Shown here piece after piece: positions 10,735-20,243 of a DNA stretch of 64,000 bases (position 1 is its first letter; every line of letters begins with the position of its first letter). The notes under the pieces were generated by a model. That model was not told where the DNA came from. It saw nothing but the letters and a program-made list of their open reading frames with translations, and did not search any database. Origin of the DNA: Dactylorhiza incarnata (taxonomy: Eukaryota > Streptophyta > Magnoliopsida > Asparagales > Orchidaceae); NCBI GenBank assembly GCA_033032865.1, contig JAWHQI010000277.1, positions 3,287,501 through 3,351,500 on the forward strand, read 5' to 3'. The translations under genes were made by a program, and so were the position numbers.

Positions 10735-11002
10735 CTCCCACGGTAACATGGACTTTTGCAGTATCTCTGGCTTGGGATTCTACGGCGCCCACTCCCTTGT
10801 CCTCCAGAACCTACTCTTAAATGACACTCATGAGCAAAGTGGCCCGGCTTGCCACATTCGTAGCACTTAATATCAGAACCACCGCCATAATGGTCACGAC
10901 CACGACCACCACTGCCACCACCGTCATGACCACGGCCAAAACGTCCACCGCCGCCACCACCTGTGCCTTCACGAGATTGATCAATGCTCCATCCGTGCTT
11001 AC
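10735..11002 (-). pseudogene. Captured exon of an RSZ21/RSZ22-type SR splicing factor
   Basis: The minus strand reads an open 268-bp exon bounded by an acceptor (tatag at 11007-11003) and a donor (gtaatc from 10734). It encodes a KHGWSIDQSREG start, a Gly/Arg-rich stretch (about 11-40), then the zinc knuckle CYECGKPGHFAHEC and LRVGSGGQGSGRRR. Plant RSZ (9G8-like) factors have exactly this order after the RRM: GKNGW-type exon start, RGG region, CYECG.xGHFAREC knuckle, RS domain. The first two bases fit the split Gly codon of that gene. The RRM and RS exons are absent, so this is a fragment carried by the CACTA element, with no start codon. Confidence 0.85.
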
Positions 11003-12439
11003 CTATATAAACAAGGTCACAGAACGTACAACATCAGTCAAGTGGATTCAAATAAAACCAAACATATCATCCATTAGTAGAAGCATGAATAATTAGATTT
11101 CATATAATATATGATTTAAATTAGAGTTCTTCAATTTTTTTATGTTGGAATCTATTTTAGGGATATCTTTGTGGAAACCCAATCACTTGTGCGATGGTAG
11201 ACAGCAACTCAAGAGCCCCTTATGCCCATGGCATGAAGCGATCTAATGGCCATCCTCATTGCAAGCCTCAACTCTAACTTTGAATTTGCAATGTGAAGGG
11301 CCACTGCTTCATAATAAGACTGACAGTAAGAATAACCTATTGGATTACTTTTATCAGGCTATTCAGAGAAGCTGCCCAGGAGAGGATATTAAAATGCCCA
11401 AAAATGGTCCATACATGGAACAGATCAAAATATTTAGGGGGTGCAAGAAATCTTGAGATCCTTAGCAGCACTTCTTATTGTCTACGTGCTCTTGAGCTGA
11501 TCTCTTGTGCATATATGCAGCTTCTCAATGAGCTTATGCTGGAAAAATTTTTGACTCCGAAATGTGTGGAGGAAAACAAAAGACTTATGATAATTAAAGC
11601 ACATGAGGCAGATAGAACCATATTAGAACAGAAATCAACAAGGCTTTGCTAGCCACCTCCTATCCCTAATATCAAATGTACAGTTAGTCAATAACACTAA
11701 TTTTATGAAGTTATTTTTAATGCAAACACAACCTAGCTTATTTATGATAATGCAGACATATCCTAGTTATCTTAGGCCAAATGTCAAACACCTTAGGAGC
11801 ATAATTAGGACTATGTTATCAAATGGTCATGGAAGAAATACTAAGAACAATGATTACAACAGAGCAATCATTTAAAAAGGAAGATTGCAGTAAAGTAGCC
11901 GAACCTGCAATCAAAATTGTTGGCTGCGAAGGAGTGTGACTGGGGAGAACGACGAGGTATGTGGCTGAGGGGAGAAAATTTACTTCGTTGGTCACGTCAA
12001 GAATGCGCCCAGGAAATTTTCCAATGATCGATATCACGCGCAACTGCCAAGAAAATAGAGGCATTCCGGGGCAAAAATAATCAAATGCGGAGATCAATTA
12101 CAACAGAAAGAACGCAAGTACACATCTAAACCAAGTCTTGACTCTTGATGAACTGAATCATGGCGAGCAGAAGAAGAAATCGAAAAAGAATTCGGGTTTA
12201 AGAGACGATACCAGACAATCGGATGGTCGTACCTTCGGAAATCAGAAGCACGCGGGAATGGCGGAGGCGGAGCTTCGTTCCATCAGAATTTCTAAGCGAA
12301 AACGAAATGCAAAAAAACCTAATCGTGAAAGGGCATAGATGAGATGCAGATCGAGGAGGGCAGGGAGTTATGTGCGGGCTTGCTGGCGTCAAAATAATAG
12401 GAGGGAAACTAAATTTTTGGCTCAAAATTTTTTTATCTA
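11003..12439. other. CACTA interior, right part
   Basis: 11003-11200 is probably captured intron. On the plus strand 11293-11652 has 119 open codons without a recognisable domain; the part from about 11440 (RNLEILSSTSYCLRALELIS..) has natural-looking composition and could be a second captured exon. 11880-12340 also looks exon-like in base composition. None is assigned. Confidence 0.4.
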
Positions 12440-13057
12440 TATTAGTAATCATTTTTTTTTATATTAACTAAATTTTTTACTGATCAAAAATTATTTTCTT
12501 CACCAAATATTTAAGATCGATATTTAAATTTGTCACAAAATAAAATGTTTTAATGACCAATTTATCTTTTTGTCACAAATAATCTTAAATTTGGGTTTAA
12601 TGATTAAATATTTTTTTGTCTTTAATTAAGCCAATAATATTATTTAACAACCAACATCTAATTTCATCAGAAAAATTAAGCAAATTATGTGTTATGCAAT
12701 ATTTTGGTGACTAATATTTATTTGTCACTCAATAATCTTCATGTATTTTAATTTGTGACATAAAATATTTTAGTCACTAAATGGAATTATTTAGTGACAA
12801 CTTTTTTGGTCACTAAAGAATAACCTTTTGTGACAAAAAAAATTTTTTTGTCACTAAATAATAATATTTCGTGATGATAAAACAAATTTGTCACTAAAGA
12901 AATTATTTTTAGTGAATAAATATTTTTTTGTCACCAATTAATTAAAAAGCAATATCTAGTGACCAACTTCGAATTCTGTCACCAAAAATACATCTTTAGT
13001 GACGAAATTTATTCTGTCACAAATATTTCGTCACCAAAAGCTAGTTTTGTTGTAGTG
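12440..13057. repeat. CACTA right subterminal repeat array
   Basis: Mirror of the left array: repeated TTTAGTGAC, TTTTTTGTCACTAAA and related units leading to the terminal inverted repeat. Confidence 0.8.
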
Positions 13058-13374
13058 TGAGACAGCTTCCAGTCTTAGCGGCAGCTCCAGTCCCCTTCTC
13101 AGCGGTTTGCTCCAGTCTCCTTCTCAGTGGATCCGTTGAGACGGCTCCTCGTCTCAGCGGTTCTGACCCATCGTCTCAGCGGTTATGCTGAGACAGATCT
13201 TCATCTCCTTGTAGATGATTTCTTCTTATCTAAGGCCATGCTTGGCCCTTCCTTTTGAGTCATCTGTGCCTGTATATCCTACACAAGTATAGCTTTGTTA
13301 AATACAATATGTCCTTAGCATTGAAAGTGATGCCTCTTCAAATCAAGGTGATATTGAGGGCAATATACCCAACA

Positions 13375-13392
13375 ATCTCCCCATATTTGAAG
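13375..13392 (-). promoter_or_regulatory. Polypurine tract of family-1 Sirevirus
   Basis: The minus strand reads CTTCAAATATGGGGAGAT immediately before the 3' LTR start TGTTGGG. This is the expected plus-strand DNA priming site. Confidence 0.8.
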
Positions 13393-13948
13393 AAGACAGA
13401 ACATCCCCAATGCTAAGGTCCATTAACAATAAAAATCTTATCACAAGAAAAAATGATCTTATAGAGCATTTATCTGTGAAACATAGGACCTAACACCCTA
13501 GACATGTGCACTGGCCCTTTCTCCCCTTTCTCCAGCATTGGTACTGGCCCTATGCATTGGTACTGGCCCTATCTCCCCCTTTCTGGTTTCTTCATCCTTA
13601 ACCTGCTATGGATAGAGGGACAACATTTATAGAACCCTTTGGATCAACCTATAGGCTAACCTATACAGTCTGAGCATTTGCCAACTTCCCCTCAACCTGA
13701 GCAAGGAATTTACTCCCCCTCAATTGGAGAGCTATTTTCTGTAATAGCTGATCCATGTCAATTTGAACATGCCATTTAAGGTAATGAATACTAAAGGTAA
13801 TAAGTACATAGTACATATATCAATAATAACAAACAGAATATTCATGATATGAAATTTCATTTCATTGTAAATGTTCAGTACAGAAAAAAAAAGATTCAAC
13901 TTATAGTTGTACATTCAATCCTTAAAAAAAAATTCAAGGCTGGTTCTT

Positions 13949-16537
13949 CTAAGAGAGACCCTGGGAAGAGCTTTCTCCATCTGTAGACTTTCTTTTCCTA
14001 GCTTCAGCAGCAGCCTTGATCTTCTCTTTTACTTTGAAGTACAGAAGTGGCTTGGGAAGATATCTGGAGGGAATTCTTAAAGGAGTTTCCCTTCTTATCA
14101 TGTTTTCTTTGAGAATCTTTTCCCTTAATGATTCCCTTTCAAGGTGTTTGATCCACTCAGCAGCTGAATAGACATGGTCAATGTCCTTCATTGGATTGCC
14201 ATGGCTTACCCAGGTATTGACAATAATTGTGGCCAACTCCAGATTGTCATCTTCATGGAGTGGATCCTCTAATCTTTCCATTCTTTTCTGTGTCATGTAT
14301 TCTTCAGCAGTTTGAATACCCTCTACCCTTCTCCTCTTTGCAGCTCTCTCATCAGTAATCAGATTTGATTGACTTTGGAAGTCAAAGTCTTCAACTCTGC
14401 TAGGGTTCAAGATTGGCAGATTCAAAGCAATTCTTGTTCCTTGCAGCACCTTTAAGCTTGAGTCCCATTGATTATCAGTGACCTTTCTGGCCATGGTAAG
14501 GATATTTTCTTGAATAGCACTGGAAGCATTGTTGACCACTTCCACCATTTTCTTGTTGGCTTCTTCTTGATTGGAGAGTATCAGTTTGTGGGAGGACTCC
14601 ATGTTGTTATACAGCTGTATGTGAGCTCCTTTCAGCTTAGCATGTAGATTGAGTATCTTCTCCTCCCCTTCTTTGTTATGTTCCACTATTTTCTTCTCAA
14701 TTTCAGAGTGTTGATCCAATATGGATTGAGAGAGAGTCTGAAAGGTGCTGTCCACATCATCCAAAATGCATTCCTTTGCCTTGTCAATGTGGGACTTGAC
14801 TTGGCTGCTTGATGTGTTGACCACTTGTGCCATTCTGGCAACAGCTTTTTTCCAGACATTCTCATTTTTGTATAGGTGATTCTTTACATATGTGATGTCC
14901 TTTGTGGAGTCCCCTTGATGGTCTGCAATATCCTTCAGAACCGTGTGCTGGGCAGCAATAGTATTTTTGGCCATTTCAAACCATCTTGTCATCTGCAGAA
15001 GGATATGATCTGATGCAGTTTTGACATCATTAACTTGGGCATTCAGTTCAGTTCTCACATCAGCCACTCTTGACTCCATTCTTTGCTCACTGGCCTGGAT
15101 CTCCTGAGTCAATGCAGCTCTTGTTGTATGCAATTCATTCCTTATCTAGGTAGATACATCATGAACCTTTTCAACAACAATCTCTTTCATAGACAACATC
15201 TGACCCTCAATCATTGTTTGTATTGAGTTTATCAGGTCAGATGTGTCCATAACTGCAACTGGCCTTTCCTGGGGTAATTCCTTTTCAACCATCTCTTCAG
15301 CTCCACTTTGAGCATTATCCCTCTCATTATCATGGATCTGCTCCCCCTCAGATGGGGCATTAGGTGATACCAATTCCTGTTGATGTTCTCCCTCACTAGC
15401 ATACTCACCTCCTCCTTCATAGGCAGGGCTATGCTCCCCCTCACTTGGGGCATCCTTAGGAGGAGAATTTTGTCTAAGGTCACCTGAAAAATGATTGATG
15501 AATTAGACACCTAGACTATACTATTGATAGAGAAAAGAGGCCTAACTGAAATCCTAATTTACCATGGATAAGTGAGTTGGGAAATTCATCTTCAGCTTGA
15601 TGAACAGCTGGATCAGCATTCATCTGGGTTGGCTCAGGATTGGGCACAGCACTTCCTTGGGGCTCCTCATTTGTCCTGGGACCTCTTCATTATCAATGTT
15701 CATTGGGTTGCTGCCAGATCTATGATCAGACCCATGATTATCTTCATTTTCAGACCCATTTGACTTTGAGGATGAGTCTGATTTGTGCTGAGATGAATCT
15801 TTCTTCTTTTCCTTTGCCACAGATGGCTGGCTCATAGGGAGCACTCTGGAGAATCTATCCAGAGTCTTAATGTCCATTCTTTTCAGATAATGGAGATTTG
15901 ACCCCTTGGAGTTTGCAAAGATCTCTGAATGACTATTCTGTAGGTACAGAGATAGTATTCTTCCCATATTGGGGGCTTGTAGAGATTCCTTTATCCTTTG
16001 AAAGATAACTTCTCCCCATGAGGTTCTCTTGGACAGAATTATTCTAGTCATTAAGTCAAACATGAACTGTGAGATAGTATCATGTGAACCAGACTTGCAT
16101 AGGATAGCTTTGCCCACTATATCAGACAACAGCTTCCCCTGTTGGTTGAAGAACTTCCTTCTTAGACAACTGGTTTTAGTACCACTGTATCCTGTCCACT
16201 TTAGGGCAATCCTCTTATCCTTTTCAGATATTTCCTCCTCTTCAGTTTTACTACATGGAGTTAATGTCAGCCCCTTCTCCAACCTTTTAGCTGTAATCTT
16301 TATCTTCTCACTTCCTATCTTGGACTTCAGGATGATTTTGGAAGGAGATAATTTGACATTGTTGAACCATTCCAGAACTTCAGTTCTGAGAATGCAGCAC
16401 GGTTCAGACAGCATGTGCTCCAGACCTTGAGCTTCCATCAGATGAATCACATGTCGTATTTCTTCTGAGGCTTGAGAGAATCCATCTCTTACTATTTCAT
16501 AGCCCTCCAGGAGATCTTTTGAGCTCTTTGGCGCCAT
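13949..16537 (-). CDS. Sirevirus additional ORF after pol (two exons, damaged)
   Basis: Long ORF in the position of the env-like ORF of Sireviruses, ATG at 16537, stop at 13949. Exon 1 runs 16537-15563. A 79-bp GT-AG intron (15562-15484, phase 1) joins a Gly codon exactly. Exon 2 runs 15483-13949. Damage: a one-base frameshift near 15690 in exon 1, and an in-frame TAG at about 15146-15148; everything else stays in frame. The start (MAPKSSKDLLEGYEIV) leads to a folded-looking basic domain, then an S/D/E/G-rich acidic linker, a predicted long coiled coil (about 15130-14500) and a basic C-terminus with KRRRVEG and ARKRKST clusters like nuclear localisation signals. No signal peptide or membrane segment is visible, so an envelope role is unlikely. 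A diverged homologue ends at 30840. Function unknown. Confidence 0.75.
15484..15562 (-). other. Intron in the Sirevirus additional ORF
   Basis: Donor GTAAAT at 15562-15557, acceptor TTTTTCAG ending at 15484. Removing it keeps phase 1 and links two open, similarly acidic segments; unspliced, the frame meets stops. Supported by sequence logic only, no transcript data. Confidence 0.65.
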
Positions 16538-16634
16538 GAAATCAGAAAATCGAGGCGCTGAGACGGGAGAGAAGATGAATCGTCTCGACGGCTAAGGGTT
16601 TGGCTTTGTGGTGTGTTTTAGGTTACAGTGTATC

Positions 16635-16643
16635 TATTTATAG
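16635..16643 (-). promoter_or_regulatory. TATA box of the additional ORF
   Basis: CTATAAATA on the minus strand, about 98 bp upstream of the ATG at 16537 and about 103 bp downstream of the palindrome array at 16746-16918. Confidence 0.6.
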
Positions 16644-16745
16644 GATTTTAGTTTCGTTTTTATTAACCCTAGGCTTTTAGACTTAATTACCTTATTGTGT
16701 TAAGGAGTTTTTGGGTTAATTAACATATTTCATATTGAACATACC

Positions 16746-16918
16746 CCGTCTCAGCGGTTCAGCTGAGACGGAGACCTAGGCCGCTGGGATAGTAAACTGT
16801 CAACCGCTGGGACAGTTTGCTTGTCTCAGCGGTTCAGCTGAGACAGTGAACTGTCAACCGCTGTGACAGTTTCCTCATCTCAGCGGTTCAGCTGAGATTT
16901 TTCTCAGCTGATTCAGCT
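16746..16918 (-). promoter_or_regulatory. Palindrome array upstream of the additional ORF
   Basis: Five consecutive hairpin-capable units. The first is CCGTCTCAGC-ggttca-GCTGAGACGG (16746-16771). Others alternate with AACTGTC..GACAGTT units that enclose AACCGCTG, the reverse complement of CAGCGGTT. The same core CTCAGCGGTT..GCTGAG is the repeated element in all family-1 LTRs. Confidence 0.8.
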
Positions 16919-17088
16919 GAACATACTCCTGCATTTTAGCTGATCATAGGGTTTAGACCTAATGTAGATATTTTGGCTTAAGATGGGTCCTAGTCATGTC
17001 ACTAAGTTGTAGTGTACAGTAATGTAAAGTTTGATAATTCATCATTCATAATCAACAATAGTGACAGCTATTACTCATACATTTAGGA

Positions 17089-18915
17089 CTATTCTATACT
17101 AAGCATGTCAAGATCAATTTTGAAAGCATTGAATTTGGATTCATCCAGTGGCTTTGTGAAGATATCAGCTACTTGTTTGTCAGTTGGGACAAATTCAAGA
17201 CAGATATCTTTACTTTCTACATGTTCTCTAATAAAATGATATATAATCTCTATATGCTTAGTCCTGCTATGAGAGACAGGATTTTTAGCAATAGAGATTG
17301 CACTGGATGAATCACAATACAAAGGAGATTCTCTTACCTTGAGGTTGTAATCCTCCAACTGATGTTGTGTCCAAAGGAGTTGTGCACAACAGCTACCTGC
17401 AGCAATGTATTCAGACTCAGCTGTGGATATTGCCACACTGGTTTGTTTCTTGCTGCTCCAAGATATCAATCTTCTCTCTAGGAACTGACAAGTACCACTT
17501 GTACTCTTCCTATCTTCTTTGCAACCTGCAAAATCTGCATCTGAAAAGCCTGTTAGTTCAAAGTCATTGTTCTTAGGGTACCACAGGCCAAGATGCAAGC
17601 TGCCCTTAAGGTATCTCAGAATCCTCTTCACAGAGGTGTAGTGAGATTCCTTAGGACATACTTGATACCTAGCACAAACACATGTAGAATACATAATGTC
17701 TGGCCTACTAGCAGTCAAGTATAATAGGGATCCAATGATGCATCTGTACATGGACTCATCAAAGGCCTTTCCCTTTTCATCCTTGTCTAATGATACATTA
17801 GACCCCATGGGTGTTCTCATGGTGGAGGCTGATTTCATCCCAAATTTCTTGATGAGCTCCTTAGTGTACTTGGTCTGGGAGATGAAAATTCCATCATCAG
17901 ACTGTTTCACTTGGAGCCCAAGGAAATATTTGAGCTCACCCATACTGCTCATTTCAAACTCCCCCTGCATTAGATTGGCAAATCTCTTGCAGAGGTTGTC
18001 ATCAGTAGACCCAAAGATTATGTCATCAACATAGATTTGGACTAAGAGACACTTGCCCATTGTTTCCCTAAGAAACAATGTGCTATCAATCTTTCCCCTC
18101 ATGAACTTGTTCTTGAGGAGAAAGTTGGACAAAGTCTCATACCAAGCTCTTGTAGCTTGCTTGAGACCATATAATGCTTTCCTAAGAAGATAAACATGAG
18201 AAATTAGGGTTGGATGCACAAAACCTGAAGGTTGTTCAACATATACCTCTTCCTTCAAGTCTCCATTGAGAAAGGCTGATTTGACATCCATCTGGTAGAC
18301 TTTGAACCCCTTGTGGGCAGCATAGGCAAGAAATAGCCTAATTGCTTCCAACCTTGCAACTGGTGCAAAGGTTTGATCAAAGTCTATACCTTCCTCTTGC
18401 CTATATCCTTTGGCTACTAATCTGGCCTTGTTCTTGATGATTGTACCATTCTCATCAAGCTTGTTCCTGTATACCCATTTAGTGCCAATCACATTGTGTC
18501 CCTGAGGTCTTGGCACCAGCTTCCATACTTTGCATCTCTTGAATTGTAGGAGCTCTTCTTGCATTGCTTCAATCCAGAAGGTGTCTTGATTGACCTCTTC
18601 AAACTTCTTGGGCTCCATTTGAGAAAGGAAGCTCAAGAATAGTGCTTCATTATGAGCTCTGCTTCTAGTCAATATGCCTTGGGTATGATCCCCAATTATT
18701 AGATCTCTTGGATGATCTCTCAGGTGCCTTGCAGCAGCAGGAAGAGGGTCCTCTGGTGGCTGTGTTTGTTCCACTGGTTCAGCTATGACTTCATCTTGTA
18801 TCTCTTCTTCTTCAGGAATTGCAGCAGCTGTCTGTGTGTTGCTGCTGCTGGGCTTGTCTTGGACAGTCAGCTCATGCATCCCTTCTTCATTTCCTGTCAC
18901 AATAGAAGAACTAGA
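17089..18915 (-). CDS. Copia reverse transcriptase-RNase H (family 1)
   Basis: An open stretch of about 603 codons, the C-terminal part of the polyprotein; it has no true ATG at its head and follows an in-frame TGA (18916-18918) that separates it from integrase. The RT (RVT_2 type) begins around [20 protein letters not shown], has the metal-binding [13 protein letters not shown] and [13 protein letters not shown] motifs and an intact YVDDIIFGS catalytic box. The RNase H part shows [33 protein letters not shown] and [20 protein letters not shown]. Catalytic acids look complete. This is the best-preserved enzyme of the element; it would copy the RNA genome and degrade the template in the cytoplasmic particle. 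Confidence 0.9.
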   Translation of the reverse strand, partial: SSSSIVTGNEEGMHELTVQDKPSSSNTQTAAAIPEEEEIQDEVIAEPVEQTQPPEDPLPAAARHLRDHPRDLIIGDHTQGILTRSRAHNEALFLSFLSQMEPKKFEEVNQDTFWIEAMQEELLQFKRCKVWKLVPRPQGHNVIGTKWVYRNKLDENGTIIKNKARLVAKGYRQEEGIDFDQTFAPVARLEAIRLFLAYAAHKGFKVYQMDVKSAFLNGDLKEEVYVEQPSGFVHPTLISHVYLLRKALYGLKQATRAWYETLSNFLLKNKFMRGKIDSTLFLRETMGKCLLVQIYVDDIIFGSTDDNLCKRFANLMQGEFEMSSMGELKYFLGLQVKQSDDGIFISQTKYTKELIKKFGMKSASTMRTPMGSNVSLDKDEKGKAFDESMYRCIIGSLLYLTASRPDIMYSTCVCARYQVCPKESHYTSVKRILRYLKGSLHLGLWYPKNNDFELTGFSDADFAGCKEDRKSTSGTCQFLERRLISWSSKKQTSVAISTAESEYIAAGSCCAQLLWTQHQLEDYNLKVRESPLYCDSSSAISIAKNPVSHSRTKHIEIIYHFIREHVESKDICLEFVPTDKQVADIFTKPLDESKFNAFKIDLDMLSIE

Positions 18916-20230
18916 TCATTCTTTGTAGAGAAGGCTGGTCTCATCAAATACAACATGCATAGATTCTTCTACAACATGGGTTTTCTTGTTATAAACTCTA
19001 TAGGCTCTACTATGTGAGCTATACCCAACAAGAACCCCCACATTGCATTTTTCCGCAAACTTTGTTAATTGAGATTTTCCATTATTTAGAATGTAGCATT
19101 TGCAACCAAAGATTCTAAAGTAGGAAATTATAGGTTGTTTGCCTTTCAGAATCTCATAAGGAGTTTTCCCAAGGACCTTATTGATGGAGGCTCTATTAAG
19201 AATATAACAGGCTGTATTGACTGCCTCAGCCCAGAAGTATTCTGGGAGTGAGGAGTCACTAAGCAATGTTCTCCCAGCTTCTATCAAGGTCCTATTCCTC
19301 CTCTCAGCCACACCATTTTGCTGTGGAGACCTTGGGGAGGAGAACTCTTGGGTGATACCAAATTCTTAACAAAATTTTGTCATGGCTTCAGATTGAAATT
19401 CTGTGCCATGGTCAGTTCTTGTCCTGACCACAGTACATTGTAGATCATTCTGAATAGCCTTGACATAATTTATAAAGACATGTAAGGTATCTGACTTCGT
19501 CTTAAGGAAGAATACCCATGTATACTTTAAATGATCATCTACAATTACCAAAGTATACAACTTCCCACCTAGGCTCTGAATTGGCAAAGGACCAAACAAG
19601 TCCATGTGCAATAGGTATAAACACTTTTCAGTATCCTTGGAGCCAATACTTTTAAAGGTGGTTCTAGTTTGCTTACCCATTTGGCAAGCATGACAGGGAC
19701 CACTTTTAACACATTTTAGATTAGAACTATTTCTAACAAGGTTTTTAGAAAATAATCTATACATTATCTTATAGTTAATGTGGGCAAGTCTCTTGTGTCA
19801 TTGGACACAGAGAGACTCACTTTCATTAGCTACAAGACACACAGAGGAGATAAAATAATTGCAAATGAAGTCTAAGCAATAAACATTCCCACTCCTAGTG
19901 CCTGAGAGAATGGTCTCCAAGTCTTTAGTCTTTTTGATCAAGCACTTGTCATTGTGGAATTCAATGACATAGCCTAAGTCACATAGTTGGCTTATGCTTA
20001 CAAGGTTGTGTTGCAACCCTTCAACATAAGCTACCCTTGTAATTGAGACTATGCCATTTGAAATCATACCATATCCTTTGGTGACTCCTTTTTCAGATCC
20101 ACCAAAGATAACTTTGGGTCCATTCTTCACTGGATGGTAATCCTTTAGAAGATTCTTAGTTCATATCATGTGCCTTGAGCACCCACTGTCCAAGTACCAT
20201 ATTTGGTTGAGACTGGTACTTGAACTAACC
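18916..20230 (-). pseudogene. Copia protease-integrase, four in-frame stops (family 1)
   Basis: The same reading frame as the RT. The protease start (YLDSGCSRHMI) is cut by TGA at 20161-20163 where the duplicate copy has GGA. The frame then runs to TGA at 19798-19800 (TGG in the duplicate) just before the integrase zinc finger (CxxC in GPCHACQMGKQ). The catalytic core (LHMDLFGPLP, VDDHLKYTWVFF, RTDHGTEF) ends at TAA 19366-19368, after which the frame continues with ERRNRTLIEAGRT and GKTPYEILKGKQP to TGA at 18916. All four breaks are single-base changes. Confidence 0.88.
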
Positions 20231-20243
20231 TGCAACACAAAAT

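Larger units (their letters stand above)
8826..13057. mobile_element. Non-autonomous CACTA (En/Spm) transposon nested in the LTR
   Basis: Termini are CACTACTAGAAAA.. at 8826 and ..TTTTGTTGTAGTG at 13057, the canonical CACTA inverted repeat. The 3-bp target duplication TGA (8823-8825, 13058-13060) restores the uninterrupted LTR sequence seen at 23904 and 29287. Both subterminal regions are packed with TTTAGTGAC / GTCACTAAA units. No TNP2-type transposase is present. The interior contains a captured host exon (10735-11002). Confidence 0.92.
7792..13374 (-). repeat. 3' LTR of family-1 Sirevirus, interrupted by CACTA
   Basis: Minus-strand LTR TGTTGGGTATATTGCC..CACCTATATAAACTATCA. Without the CACTA insertion and its TGA duplication it is about 1348 bp. 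It has a TATAAAA box at 8648-8654 (minus), an array of CTCAGCGGTT palindromes upstream of it (8770-8825 and 13058-13200), and four 22-bp CAGGCTCAACAGCCCTAC units in the R/U5 region (8085-8215). Confidence 0.9.

Noticed and set aside
11819..12338. Frames of 66-92 codons in the right CACTA interior
   Set aside because: No domain and no consistent splice borders; kept only as possible captured sequence.
13949..16537. Calling the post-pol ORF an envelope gene
   Set aside because: Position fits env-like ORFs but no signal peptide, membrane segment or cleavage site is visible, and basic nuclear-type clusters are.
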